A stretch of 64,000 nucleotides of DNA from Diaporthe sp. PMI_573 (Eukaryota; Ascomycota; Sordariomycetes; Diaporthales; Diaporthaceae). The notes under the pieces were generated by a model. That model was not told the origin of the DNA. It did not search any database and saw only the letters and a program-made list of their open reading frames with translations. The stretch covers positions 434,001-498,000 of the forward strand of contig JAJTUP010000043.1 in assembly GCA_021399435.1 (NCBI GenBank), given 5' to 3'. Positions 32,402-42,581 of this stretch are shown piece by piece. The position numbers and the translations under genes are program-made. Within the stretch, counting starts at the first letter, position 1. The number at the start of each line of letters is the position of its first letter.

Positions 32402-35400
32402 CAGCGTTCCTAATAAGTCAAGTCTAGCAAGTCAAGTTGGCAAGTCAAATCAAGTCTTGCAAATCAAATCGTCGGGCTCACAACCCAAATCAAGTCAAGT
32501 TCTCCTCACTCAGACTTGCCAGACTTGCAAGTCATATATGGCATCTGGTTTTTCCTCTATATAGGGTCAATTGGCCCCGGAAAGTGGCCAAATATGGTTC
32601 TGGTGATAATTTTCTTGGTGTTGTCTCCCGTCTCCAAACTATTGCTTAGTCAGCACAAAAACATCTGGCGTCGCGCCGTCGCGGTGACGCGGTGCTCAAC
32701 AAATTTCACCAAGACTTTGTCACAAGTCATCAATTCCCCCACCAATTCCCGAGCTTTCGTACCGAAACAATGGATACGCCTTCCTCAACTGCCCTTTCAG
32801 ATGCCGACGATTTTTCCAACGGATTGACCGCTGGAAACGACGCGTTCTCGGTCCTTAGACGAGCTTCGTCCTCGAATTCCCTGTCCTTTACCTACCAGAC
32901 TGCCAGTATTCGAGCCGACGATATCAGGGGCGCGAAGGATGTGGATGAACTCCCCAAGATCAAGCTGAAAAGCGACGGCAGGGTTAATACCTATATTCTT
33001 GAGGCATGGCTACACAAGAAAAGGAAGCGCAATTCGTGGATACAGCCCCATGTCAACTTTCTCGTTCGATTGAACCCCGACGACACGCACGAAGACGTCT
33101 TTCTTTGCAAGCACTGCGAATCGATCGGAATAACGAAGCTATTCGATGGGGAGGCAACTACGTCAGCAGGCAGGCATCTCAAGAAACAGCACCGTATATT
33201 TCCAGATGGGGAGCTTCAAGACCAAGATGGGGACGAGCCCCTTGCAAAGAGACAAGCAATAATCGACTTTGCGAAGACGTCGAGCTCCGACAAGTCCTCC
33301 CAACGCCTCGTGGTTCGTACGGCAGCTGAAGAATTCAAGAATCTCTTGATGGGTTGGATTATCGACGCAAATATCCCCTTCTACGGCATTGAACACCCTC
33401 TTTTCCGCGAACTCCTTCTGGTACTTAATAGGGACTTCATCAATGAGCTCTTACCTGAAAGCGCTGATACAGTCAAGAATTGGATCACTATGGAGTACGA
33501 AACTCGAAAGACACTTCTAAAGCGTGAGTTCCAAGTGTCTCGGAGCAAAATCCATATCACCTTTGACCTCTGGACTTCTCCAAACAATATTGCATTGCTT
33601 TCCATTATCGCCCACTTTGTTGACACTTCTGGGAAGCTCCAGATACGTCTATTGTCCCTTGAACGGGTTGAAGGCAGCCACGGAGGCGAGAACCAGGCTC
33701 GGATCATGGTCCAGTTGTTTAGGGACTTCGATATTAGCAAGAAAGTCGGCTTCTTTACTGCTGATAACGCAGATTCTTGCGATACGGCAGTCAGGGCCAT
33801 TCTTAAAGCGTTGAAGCCTCACTTAACTGAGTACCAAAGAGTCAAACTTGAAAGGCAGGTTCGAATCCGCTGCTTTGGCCACGTACTCAACCTCTCTGCC
33901 AAGGCCTTCCTCGAGGGAGCTTCGTCAGAAATCTTCGACTCTGCCTATAATAAGGACAATCTTGATGTCGATACTGAACTGAGGCTTCTCAAAGAGTGGA
34001 GGAAATATGGCCCAGTTGGCAAGCTTCACAACGCCGTCCATTTCATCCGCAGATCCTCTCAACGGAGAGACCAATTCCTTGCAATCACCACTGGTCGAAT
34101 CCGCGCGGATGTATTGCAAGAGCTGGGGCTTTGGCTAATCGAAAAGGACGTGGTGGGCTTGATGGTGAAGGCAGACAACGATACGCGGTGGAATTCGATA
34201 TACCTTATGAGCAGGACAGACGAGAAACCTGAAAAACGGATCCCTGAAGAAGATGTCTTGCAACACGAAGACTGGCTCGTCCTCACGGAAATCCTCGAAA
34301 TCTTGAAGCCATATATCGAGTATACCAAATACTTTGAGGGCAGGGAACCCAGGTTTGCGGAGGTCATCTCAACAGTCTGTTGCTTGCAAGACCACCTCAA
34401 GGAAATGCAAAAACGCTATAATGAGGGCCTTGTTGGTACACCTTTCGAGACACCACAGATCGATCTAGAAGAGCCTTCCTTTGGGTCTTCCGATTCAGCT
34501 GAAAGCTGTATATTTGTTGCAGGTGACGAATCCCAGATGCCTCGGCGCTCGCAGAGGGAAATCAGACTTCCTACCCGCCTCCAAGACTTCGAAGTCGATA
34601 TTTCCTCTCCAAGACAAGCCTCCTCTATTCCTCAGAGCCGATCGTCTCCGCCTGAGTCACCAAGAGCCACTGAGGAGCTCCAACTCGGCGATCTAAGCCT
34701 CCGATATATACAGCACTCGCTTGAGTTTGCCTCTAAGAAGCTGGAAAAGTACAGGAATCTGATGGAGGAGACAGGGGTCTATTGGGCGGCAGTGATTCTG
34801 CACCCAGCTCACAAGACACGGTTTATCGAAGTCTACTACCCCGAACGCAAGGAGGCCATTGTCAAGGACTTCAGGGCTTTGTTTGACGACTCATACGTGG
34901 ATAGGGCAAGCGGGAGCTCTCAGCCAGTTCCTCAGAATGCCCAGGCGAAGAAGACGAAGACTCCGTGGATCACTAAGGGCAATTATTATCAGACCCAACA
35001 ACCACGCTTGATCGACGAGATTGAGGACTACCTTTCAGAGCCTCCACGGCCATTGGCTGAGGAAGAGACTAATCAGGGAGGTGGGGAGGAAGCTGAGGAC
35101 CTTATTTCGTGGTGGATCAGCAGAAAGGGCAAGTGGCCAAGGCTGTATCGAATGGCAATAGACTTCTTGACTATTCCTGCCATGTCAAGCGAGTGTGAGA
35201 GGTGCTTCAGCGTTGCGAAGCTTCAGATCTCTTCTCAGAGGCATCGGCAACACTTTGCAACGATGAAGTCTTGTCAATGCCTCAAGAACTGGGCTAGGAT
35301 GGGTATGTTCAATTGGAAAGAGATGGGAGTTAGTAAAGCCTCTGGAGAGAGCTCTGGAGGTTAGTCTAGGCCTAGGACAGTTTAGTAGGACTTGTCAAAT

Positions 35401-35511
35401 ACCACAAGTCAAGTCAAATCTACGTCAGAAACAAACAAATATAGCCTGAAAATAGGCCAAGTCGACAAGTCTGGGGGCCGACTTGACTTACTTGGCTTGT
35501 TAGGAACGCTG
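32402..35511 (+). mobile_element. Second hAT DNA transposon
   Basis: The left end is CAGCGTTCCTAATAAGTCAAG; the right end read inward is CAGCGTTCCTAACAAGCCAAG (two mismatches in 21). Subterminal regions are packed with AAGTCAAGT-type motifs on both sides, parallel to the ATCGAT arrays of the first element but with a different motif. It encloses one uninterrupted transposase frame. No convincing 8-bp target duplication is seen (GGATGAAG left, GTTTGCTG right), so the flanks may have rearranged. Confidence 0.8.
32770..35364 (+). CDS. hAT transposase, uninterrupted
   Basis: An 864-residue single-exon frame from the ATG at 32770 (the frame is open from 32692). The N-terminus has a BED-like zinc finger (LCKHCESIG then HLKKQHR). 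The core has HITFDLWTSPNNIALLS and FFTADNADSCDTAVRA (acidic catalytic segments), and later WYxG-like LHNAVHFIRRSSQR. The C-terminus carries the hAT dimerisation signature WPRLYRMAIDFLTIPAMSSE followed by CERCFS. No RIP-type stops occur, so the element is young or protected. It shares domain order with the 12778-15496 transposase but the two are clearly different families. Confidence 0.9.
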   Translation: MDTPSSTALSDADDFSNGLTAGNDAFSVLRRASSSNSLSFTYQTASIRADDIRGAKDVDELPKIKLKSDGRVNTYILEAWLHKKRKRNSWIQPHVNFLVRLNPDDTHEDVFLCKHCESIGITKLFDGEATTSAGRHLKKQHRIFPDGELQDQDGDEPLAKRQAIIDFAKTSSSDKSSQRLVVRTAAEEFKNLLMGWIIDANIPFYGIEHPLFRELLLVLNRDFINELLPESADTVKNWITMEYETRKTLLKREFQVSRSKIHITFDLWTSPNNIALLSIIAHFVDTSGKLQIRLLSLERVEGSHGGENQARIMVQLFRDFDISKKVGFFTADNADSCDTAVRAILKALKPHLTEYQRVKLERQVRIRCFGHVLNLSAKAFLEGASSEIFDSAYNKDNLDVDTELRLLKEWRKYGPVGKLHNAVHFIRRSSQRRDQFLAITTGRIRADVLQELGLWLIEKDVVGLMVKADNDTRWNSIYLMSRTDEKPEKRIPEEDVLQHEDWLVLTEILEILKPYIEYTKYFEGREPRFAEVISTVCCLQDHLKEMQKRYNEGLVGTPFETPQIDLEEPSFGSSDSAESCIFVAGDESQMPRRSQREIRLPTRLQDFEVDISSPRQASSIPQSRSSPPESPRATEELQLGDLSLRYIQHSLEFASKKLEKYRNLMEETGVYWAAVILHPAHKTRFIEVYYPERKEAIVKDFRALFDDSYVDRASGSSQPVPQNAQAKKTKTPWITKGNYYQTQQPRLIDEIEDYLSEPPRPLAEEETNQGGGEEAEDLISWWISRKGKWPRLYRMAIDFLTIPAMSSECERCFSVAKLQISSQRHRQHFATMKSCQCLKNWARMGMFNWKEMGVSKASGESSGG

Positions 35512-36529
35512 GTTTGCTGGATTTGGACGACACGTGTTATTCTCTGTGACGGCCTTCCGAGCCTTCGCTAAACAGCAAAGGAAGTTGATCTTCCCAACGG
35601 GCGCCGAATCGGTAATAGAATCGATTTTATCGATCTCACTTCCTTAGGCAGCTTTGCGGACATTAAAATGCCCATACATTTAAATGACTATACACATGGT
35701 GAAATTTGGTAATTTGAATGTAAGATGTTTAAGGAGGAATATGAACCCGATTAGGTACTACTACTAGCGGGATGAAATTTGGAAGGAAGGAAAAATGAAA
35801 GAGATGAGGATTGCTGCTAGCAGACTGCGTAGAGAGCAATGCCGTGCCATCCCCACCCTAAGGTAGGCGCCAGTGGCGCACGGGCCCCGGGCAACCAGTA
35901 ATCAGTCCCGATCACGCGTTGTTATTGCCTGCTGTGTTACTTGGTCTTATTTCGGAAGGCATTCTGAAGCTCGCTATAAAAGCAGACTACATTGTAGGCT
36001 CAGTGTTATTAAGCACGCCAATTCTTTCGCCTCAAAATCCAGCGTCCTACCCAGAATCCTAGCGCTAGACCTAACTCTCAGTCTTGGATCTGGTCAAACA
36101 CGCTTGCCGTGCCATCTTGTGTACGATGACGAAGGGGGATCGACTGGCAATCGTGACATTTTCGAGTGGTTTCAAACGTCGCTCAACCCCTGACCGAGAT
36201 GACTGATGCCAAGGACACAGAGCAGATGTTCGTCGCGACCATGGCAAGGTGTATTAGGTTATTCAGAGTATATATATATAATATATCTATGTTATAAGTG
36301 TTTAGCTAAATTCAAGCAAAGTACTAAGCTTAGTTTATGCTATACTTAGAACATTGTAAAGGACTTAACTTTATAGTAACTATGCTTATATTTAGTCAAA
36401 GGCATAAAAGGACACTGCTTCCCTCTCGTCGTGTTACTCTCACGCTTGCTGGATCTCATCTATCATCGCGCTTTTGAAGAACCGCCCTTAATCCACTCCT
36501 CTCATAAAATCTCTAGCCATTTGTAACAA
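35512..36529. other. No supported gene
   Basis: AT-rich in parts, with short frames only (for example 35873-36193, plus). A TATATATATAATATAT tract lies near 36270. Confidence 0.4.
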
Positions 36530-36872
36530 GCATTGGCATCGCCTTGCGTGTCTTGCAATTCGACCACGAGTTCTTCGCGGCTTTTGGCAACAGCCTTGTC
36601 CTTCTCGTCCGTATTGCTTCTGATGAAAAGGACACCATGTGCTTTGACAAAATTCAGGTCAATAGCTTGTAGTCGGGTCTGCGTTCCGCTTATGATTGGA
36701 TCGAAAAGTGTGAGGATGCTGTATCTTGCGGACTTAAACGGTATCGCGACACACAGACTCTTGGTGTAGTAAAAGAGTTGTTTAACCGCATAAGGTCTCG
36801 CAAGTATTGCAAGGTGGTGGTAAAGCCTCCCGGTAGTAGGCGCCTTGTCGCTAGCTTTAGAGTACCATTCAA
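36530..36872 (-). pseudogene. Fragment duplicated from the EST1-type gene
   Basis: 36585-36870 is nearly identical (over 90 percent by eye) to 58337-58615, inside the EST1-type gene. The minus strand keeps the same frame: AVKQLFYYTKSLCVAIPFKS, then ILTLFDPII and AIDLNFVKAHGVLFIRSNTD. After KDKAVAKS the sequence departs from the parent. The start and end of the gene are absent. It is a dispersed partial copy about 21 kb from its source. Confidence 0.85.
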
Positions 36873-36879
36873 TTCGGCA

Positions 36880-37140
36880 GTTAATCCTGCTAATGCTGTT
36901 CGCCTATCCAGGATGAATCCAATTTCTTCTCGGTGGATTACCGAACAATACTATATCCACATTATTAGTAGCGGAAGCAAGGATCCTGACGAATTCCACT
37001 GTTATCGCTATGGCGATAGTGAGAAAGACCTTTCTGTTGACGTCTTTCTTGACGGTACTAAACAAATTTGGCAATTCACAGGTAGACAATATGACGTTGA
37101 TACAGCTTATGACAGCTCCGACTCCGAAGACGATTTATGA
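36880..37140 (+). CDS. Unknown acidic-tail ORF beside the EST1 fragment
   Basis: An open stretch reading SRWITEQYYIHIISSGSKDP, EFHCYRYGDSEKDLSVDVFL and TAYDSSDSEDDL before TGA. It looks like real coding sequence, but its 5' part runs into the antisense EST1 fragment and no start is evident. It may be a 3' gene fragment or a gag-like remnant. Confidence 0.35.
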   Translation, partial: VNPANAVRLSRMNPISSRWITEQYYIHIISSGSKDPDEFHCYRYGDSEKDLSVDVFLDGTKQIWQFTGRQYDVDTAYDSSDSEDDL

Positions 37141-37170
37141 GACAATCCACAACAGGACTCTTCTTAAACA

Positions 37171-37467
37171 CTACCGACAGATCCCCTTGTCGCGGATGCG
37201 GAGAGCGACTGGGTCAGAGCGGCTGGGGACTTTCTGTAGGTCGTTCAGTAGGGACAGACTGTCAATATTCATTTTTGCCAAGACATCCGCGTTTGTCATG
37301 CCGAACAAGTCGAGCGATCCTGCGTAGACCTCATCCAAGCTCATAGGAGAAACTGACTGGGGTTTCTCGTGAGGTATAATGCTCGCCCTGGCCAATGGGT
37401 CCTCACCCGCGATCGCGATCGCGCGTTGCTCCCACATGTCGGGGGTGGTACGACCGGTACACACCAT
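37171..37467 (-). CDS. Unknown small ORF
   Basis: A 98-codon frame (MVCTGRTTPDMWEQRA..., later DLFGMTNADVLAKMNIDSL). An ATG start is present. No recognisable domain; GC-rich for this part of the window. Confidence 0.3.
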   Translation of the reverse strand: MVCTGRTTPDMWEQRAIAIAGEDPLARASIIPHEKPQSVSPMSLDEVYAGSLDLFGMTNADVLAKMNIDSLSLLNDLQKVPSRSDPVALRIRDKGICR

Positions 37468-37479
37468 GTTGGGCTATTC

Positions 37480-38261
37480 AACTAGTATTTTGACCACCAG
37501 GAGCAGTTTGATTCGGTCAGACCCGAATTAACTCGTTAATGCAGACGAAGGGGGCATCATGGAGGGGGCCCAAGGTATATATTTCGTGATAATTAGACTG
37601 TTTATGACTATTCTAACTATAATTATATGATGAAGCGGATCTTCTAGGGGAACAATTAGCTAACAATATTTTCTTAGTAATTCATTCTCTGAATAGCGTA
37701 AGCTATAAGGGCGGTTTGCCTCCGACGCTGAATGATCGATTAGAAGCCCAACGCATAGCCAACTACGATCCTTTACCGTACTATATCTTTAATAAAACTC
37801 TCGATACTGGTAATTGCCATAAACACAAATAAAATACCGGATTGAACCTCAGCCGACAATAGGAATTTAAGGAATTTCCGCCATAAATTGGTATAGTACT
37901 ATAGAGGTATGCTTTTCCATTAACCTTTGAAAGGAATTTTCTGCTGGTGGTTTGTACTGTAAGGTCTAGCTAAGCCTTTGACAAACTCTACCCTTTAGGT
38001 AGATTTGCTAATTGTGACCTGAGATCTTTATAAAGATTGATTTCCTCTTTCTAAACCTAAGCTTTCATTTATTCCTATCTATGAAGCAAATGCGGGTAAT
38101 GCAGATGGAGGGGATCTTGAAGCGTTCCTCCCAGACCATGTACACCAATAGTGGGTGGCAGTGGTCTACTTGCGTTGCGCGTCGGCCAGACGCCATTGTT
38201 CACGTATAGAGTCGCCTTGGCCTACGTTTTCCTCCCTTGCCGGCCCATCAGGACATCGGCG
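37480..38261. other. AT-rich, no supported gene
   Basis: Low-complexity AT-rich sequence, probably RIP-degraded repeats. Confidence 0.4.
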
Positions 38262-38557
38262 CATGACCTCCCGATATTTTAGAATTCAAATCTTTAAAAT
38301 ACGCCGGGCTAAGCCTCTGAGTATGATAGAATAAAACGGGTTTCTTTAATTTATAATTTTGAACGTCGAAAACGGGTTTAAAGAAATGTACTTCAATGTG
38401 AAGTGTACAATTACCTGTCGTTAATGTCGGACTGGCCAAATAAAACCTATAGCGAGACAATTTCCTGTCAGAGCAAGCACTATAGGGAGATTAGGTTCTT
38501 TTTACCCTCTTCACAGGTACTTTCTAAAAATAGAACTTCGATTCTTAGTTATGCGGA

Positions 38558-38830
38558 CTACACGTGACTTACGAGCATGGCCCTGAGGAAAAGTACTATA
38601 CTTGGAAAGGCGGAAGAAATAAGCCACCAAAGGGACCGCCCAAAGCTCGATCCGTGTGATAAAGTACCAATATCGTACCATTTTTCAGACTCTTGGTGTT
38701 CATGGATATTGAGGTGCTGTGGCGTGCTTTCACATTCACTGCGGTAAGAAGCATCTAGATTTGATCTCTTTGAGGCAAACATCCCTGAAAACAGCATGAT
38801 GAATAAAATCGACTCTAGCTTTGCAGACAT
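38558..38830 (-). CDS. Small protein with signal-like N-terminus and hydrophobic C-terminal tail
   Basis: A 90-residue ATG-started frame. The N-terminus LESILFIMLFSGMFASKR is hydrophobic (signal peptide or membrane anchor). The C-terminus IGTLSHGSSFGRSLWWLISS, then FPSIVLFLRAMLVSHV, is a second hydrophobic segment. The same C-terminal peptide, with conservative changes and an identically placed stop, is encoded at 39738-39868 and 29876-29986, so the protein sequence has been maintained in at least three copies. Membrane location is inferred; function unknown. It lies convergent with or near F-box-family remnants. Confidence 0.5.
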   Translation of the reverse strand: MSAKLESILFIMLFSGMFASKRSNLDASYRSECESTPQHLNIHEHQESEKWYDIGTLSHGSSFGRSLWWLISSAFPSIVLFLRAMLVSHV

Positions 38831-39083
38831 ACATACAAAGGCCTTTTGAGTTCACTCCGCGCGTGTATAAAACCACAGCTTCGCGTAAGCACATAGACTC
38901 GCGTACCGCTGATCAGATGCCACGTACACTTCGAATGACTAATCATGCTCAGTGATTGTGGTATGATAAGACGCGGTCACGTTTCAATGACAGACGAGAC
39001 TATGCATTTTGCCCAGTGATTCCAGACCGTATTTGATGGGATACTGTAGCTGCGGAAAGGCACAACCAGGAAGAGTCTGCCAC

Positions 39084-39455
39084 TTATTGGGCACGAACAC
39101 CATCAGACTTGGGTTCTACCTTAAATTCCAATGCTAAAGTTAATAAGGAACATAGTTTGTTATGTAGTGTAGTTTCGAAAAACACTGTATGCAACGTCCC
39201 TTCAATTGGCACATCGCATGAGCTGGATGCGTATTTCGAGTACGTAGTTGTGAGTACTGTATGCATGAGGGTCTTGAGCCAGTCATCCTGCTTGAAGATT
39301 TTGAGCCAGACAAGGGAGTGTTGGAGCCCATGTGGGCTAACAGGCACGCCTGGTTGTTTAAGCTTTAGGCGTACAAATGGAGTGCATTGATCCCCAATGG
39401 CAAGAATGATCTCGATAGGCAGAGCTTGCCGGCTGTTGGTGACGATGGAATCCAT
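39084..39455 (-). pseudogene. F-box-like gene fragment
   Basis: A 123-codon frame with QALPIEIILAIGDQC near the start (the LPxEIxxxI pattern of an F-box), then HSLVWLKIFKQDDWLKTL, resembling the IWxxIFKDExWL segment after the F-box in fungal proteins. No complete C-terminal region. It lies inside the inverted duplication. Confidence 0.45.
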
Positions 39456-39737
39456 GACGAGGCTTGTATCTGAACATAAATGGCATTTAATCCAAGCAGT
39501 GGTTCAGATACTATACAGTATCTCTGCTGGCCCCTCTGTTACTACCGGTTTATTGCCATTAAGGACAACGACAAGCATAAGTGTAACCCATTCTGTCATC
39601 GCAGCAGATTTGGTGAATTTCCCTTGTAATCCTTTCCAGCCGTTTCAAAATCACCTAAAATACAATGAATGTTTGGGCAACTAATTCTGGGGGCAAAATC
39701 CCAAATATATATCCTTTATCTTTGTGTCCAGGGGCAG

Positions 39738-39868
39738 CAGCTGTGGGAGGGTATTGGTACTTTGTCACACGGATCGAAATTCGGGCAGTCCTTTTGGCGG
39801 CTTATTCCTTCCGTCTTTCCAAGTACTGTACTTTTCCTTAGGGGCATGCTCATAAGTCATCTGTAGTC
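39738..39868 (+). pseudogene. Partial copy of the hydrophobic-tail protein
   Basis: The frame reads WEGIGTLSHGSKFGQSFWRL then FPSTVLFLRGMLISHL and TAG, matching the C-terminal half of the 38558-38830 protein. The N-terminal signal-like part is absent or degraded. Confidence 0.6.
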
Positions 39869-40431
39869 CTCACGACTAAATTTAGAATTAAATGTCTATT
39901 TCAGGAGAGCAACTGTGAAGAGGGTAAACAAAGCCTAATCTCTCTATCTCGCTTGCTCTAACAGATATTTGTAGCTGCGTAAATATTCGTCACGCCTGAG
40001 ATAGACAAACGCCTCGCGATATAGCTCGTTTGAGCAATTCGATATTGAAGCTCGGAAGCTACACGTCACATTGAAGGATATTTAAATCCGTTTTCGACGT
40101 TCAAGATTGTCAATTAAGGAAACTCATTTTTTTATTATATCACAGGTTGAGACTTAGTCTGGCGTATTTTAAGATTTGAATTCTAGAATATCAGGAGATC
40201 ATGTACCAATGATCATAGCCACAGGCCAACTTACGGGTTACGATGTTTCAAAGACAATGAAATGATCATCGTGCGGGCCTGAGCCGACCTTTTGTGGTTA
40301 CCAAAAGCGGTCTTGAACATTACTTTGGTAATCCGAGTTGATTTCAATATAAGATAAATTCAGTCGATCTGCCCGCATACCTCGGGCTTGTTGATATCTT
40401 TATCAATTCGTGATTTCCACCTAATAATAAC

Positions 40432-40926
40432 ATGAAAAAGACCAGGGGATTCAGTAACCCAGCCAAGGGTTTCTTGAATCGACGTAGGGGTGTTATGAAG
40501 AAAGCAAACATGCTATCTAAGCTGACCGGTGCGCACATGGCCGTCTTGTGCGAATACAACGGCGAGACTTATGTTTACGAATCGGATAAGCACTTCTCTC
40601 CCATCCTCAACAACGTTCGGGGTGGACACCGCTTCGGGCCCGATAATTTCGAGACAGTTGCCGACAGGGCAACCACTTCGTATGAGGACAATACGAAGGT
40701 GCCCTTTCATCAAGGAAGTCTCCCTCCGTATACATCGTCTTCCTCATCGTCCTCTAGTCAACCAGACGAAGAACTGCCAGTTGTAACCCTGGGCAGCCCA
40801 TTTTGCCCTGCTTCCCCATTAGCTGCGGCTGCAGTTAATATTAACGCCAAAACCGAATCGACAATGCCTATCAGGTGTAAAAAGCCTTATCCGCTTGCAG
40901 TAGATTTTTTTGGAGATAAATCGTAG
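40432..40926 (+). CDS. Short MADS-box-like protein
   Basis: A 164-residue ATG-started frame. Residues 1-52 read KTRGFSNPAKGFLNRRRGVM, KKANMLSKLTG and VLCEYNGETYVYES, matching the core of the SRF-type MADS domain (KRRxGLxKKAxELSxLCDAxVxLIxFxxxGKLYxF), the DNA-binding and dimerisation fold. The N-terminal arm is short. The rest is a Ser-rich disordered region (a run of eight Ser) and a basic end, with no I or K domain. It could be a truncated transcription factor or a reduced member of a lineage-specific family. It is the only MADS-like sequence in the window. Confidence 0.6.
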   Translation: MKKTRGFSNPAKGFLNRRRGVMKKANMLSKLTGAHMAVLCEYNGETYVYESDKHFSPILNNVRGGHRFGPDNFETVADRATTSYEDNTKVPFHQGSLPPYTSSSSSSSSQPDEELPVVTLGSPFCPASPLAAAAVNINAKTESTMPIRCKKPYPLAVDFFGDKS

Positions 40927-41285
40927 TTTCGTAAATGCAGCAGGGCTGTCGATTTTTCGAGCTAGAGTATGGAGAAGGTCCTGGGTGCTGCATTCTTTCG
41001 CATAAAGTTTCTCGCATAAGCGGTGTAATCGCACTATAGCGGCTAATGCGATTCGGAGGGGCCGTTGAGTTGTCAAACAGGGCCCAGACGGCTACAGAGA
41101 AAGACGAATAGATCATACCTGGTAGATAGAATGCCAAAAATAGAACACAGGTCACTCCATTGAAGAGAGAGTCTACGCTTCAACTTGGCACTACTACTCC
41201 GCGTTACCTCTCATTATTACATGCATTCTGTCGGGCCGTTGGCGTTAGTTGCTGTCGATTGCCGTCGCATAGTTGCCCCTTCTAA

Positions 41286-41879
41286 ATGCTTGTCTGTTGC
41301 TGCGTGACAAGGAACGAAGCAGCATCAGACCAAACAGCCGCAGAGACCAGAAGCGAAGTGTATCGCGCCGAGCAGAAGCTTCTGATCGATGCCTTCTTCA
41401 GCAGCCATCCGGACCTGACTGTGGAACGGTGTCATGAATATGTTTCCAGCCTGTCCAAGTCCGTGCTCTCGGTCCGGCCGGCCGACGCGCAGTTTGCCGG
41501 CTGCTACACCTGCCACGTGGACACGAGTGACAAAGAGACGACCAACAAGATGGTTCTCGTCCAGTTTTTCGAAGGCGGACGGAGGTCTTGTGTTCGAACT
41601 TCCTTGGCCCCTCAGCTTCGAGAACCCCAACCTCACGCATTAAACATTCTAATCAAGCCCGACCTGACGGGCATCGCCTGCGTCCTCGACTGGCGCAACA
41701 CATCGTACGCTCCGCTTGGTGTTGGCCTATCTCGCATCCGCGCTCTGCTAGGCGTATTTGATAATGATAAACCCGATTTCAACGGCAGGTGGCATAACTC
41801 ACGGTCGGAACTATTGAATCGCGACTATGGAGGCCTCCCGCGCTCCTCCAGCCGCTGGGGGTGGGCCGACGTTGGCTGA
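41286..41879 (+). pseudogene. Aminoglycoside-phosphotransferase-like (APH) gene, internally deleted
   Basis: The 5' part (CHEYVSSLSKSVLSVRPAD..., CYTCHV, KMVLVQFFEGG) resembles the start of fungal APH-family kinase-like proteins (an SYT...VVQFR pattern). The 3' part (ALNILIKPDLTGIACVLDWR, NTSYAPLGVGLSRIR) resembles their C-terminal block with the metal-binding D of LTGIxDW. The catalytic HxDxxxxN loop and most of the kinase core between them (normally 100-200 residues) are missing, with a frame-shifted junction near 41585-41640. An inactive remnant. Confidence 0.55.
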
Positions 41880-42354
41880 GGAAGAATCCATGGGCCTGAA
41901 TCCAGCTCCGCCGGCCTTTGCGATTCTTTTTGGCAATATACTCCTCTGATATATACTTCTTGCAGCCGATCTGGATCGTTGGGAGGTCAGCAAGACTCCC
42001 AGGTTCAGCCTTGATGGACGCAGCGTCAAGCTGCTGTTTCAGCGATTTTCGCTAACTGCTAATCCCCAGGAGCGTTTCTAGCGACTGCTGTTGTGCTGCC
42101 ATCGCGGATCGTTGGCGGATCGTGGATGCTACTCACAAAGGGACTCCATGGGTTCTGAGTCAGGTGCGACGCGTCTCGACGGGCGAAAAAACAATATATC
42201 CGCGCCACCCCTGCCGCGTCCCTGGATTATCATTGGTGCAATCAGCTGGGAAAGGCGACACCAATTCATTACCCTACACCTTGGGCCCGACGAGCTCTGA
42301 ATGGCCTCGGCACTCCTAGGGCCGTCGCACAGCAAAACACCTAAAATATAGTAT

Positions 42355-42581
42355 TTCAAGTAAATCAAGTTTGGGGCATCATAGACTTACTTACTTGGAA
42401 TATATTGGGCGGTCAACTTACTTGACTGACTTGATATACTTGACTTGGGATCTTGAGTTGGAGTGCTCAGAATTCCTTCGTAAGGCTCGGGTTGGTCTTC
42501 GCGGTCTGTCCCTGGTTGCTCATCGAACAATTGTGGAGGTAGAACTTGATTAGCCGAGGTGAATGAATAACCGGATTCCAT
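42355..42581 (-). repeat. AAGTCAAGT-rich patch, possible hAT remnant
   Basis: 42355-42450 is rich in CAAGTAAATCAAG and CTTACTTGACTGACTTGA-type motifs like the subterminal arrays of the 32.4-kb hAT element. A 64-codon minus-strand frame (MESGYSFTSANQVLPPQLFD...) follows and could be the N-terminus of a related transposase. No second end was found. Confidence 0.35.

Larger units (their letters stand above)
38262..40207. repeat. Long inverted duplication (about 430-bp arms)
   Basis: Two blocks on the left (38262-38412 and 38458-38690) recur in reverse order and orientation on the right (39740-39965 and 40060-40207). The outer block has ATTCAAATCTTTAAAATACG against the mirror of CGTATTTTAAGATTTGAAT. 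The arms flank about 1.05 kb of unique sequence containing an F-box-like fragment. No target-site duplication or known transposase is seen, so it is either a non-autonomous element with long inverted ends or an inverted gene duplication. Confidence 0.75.
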
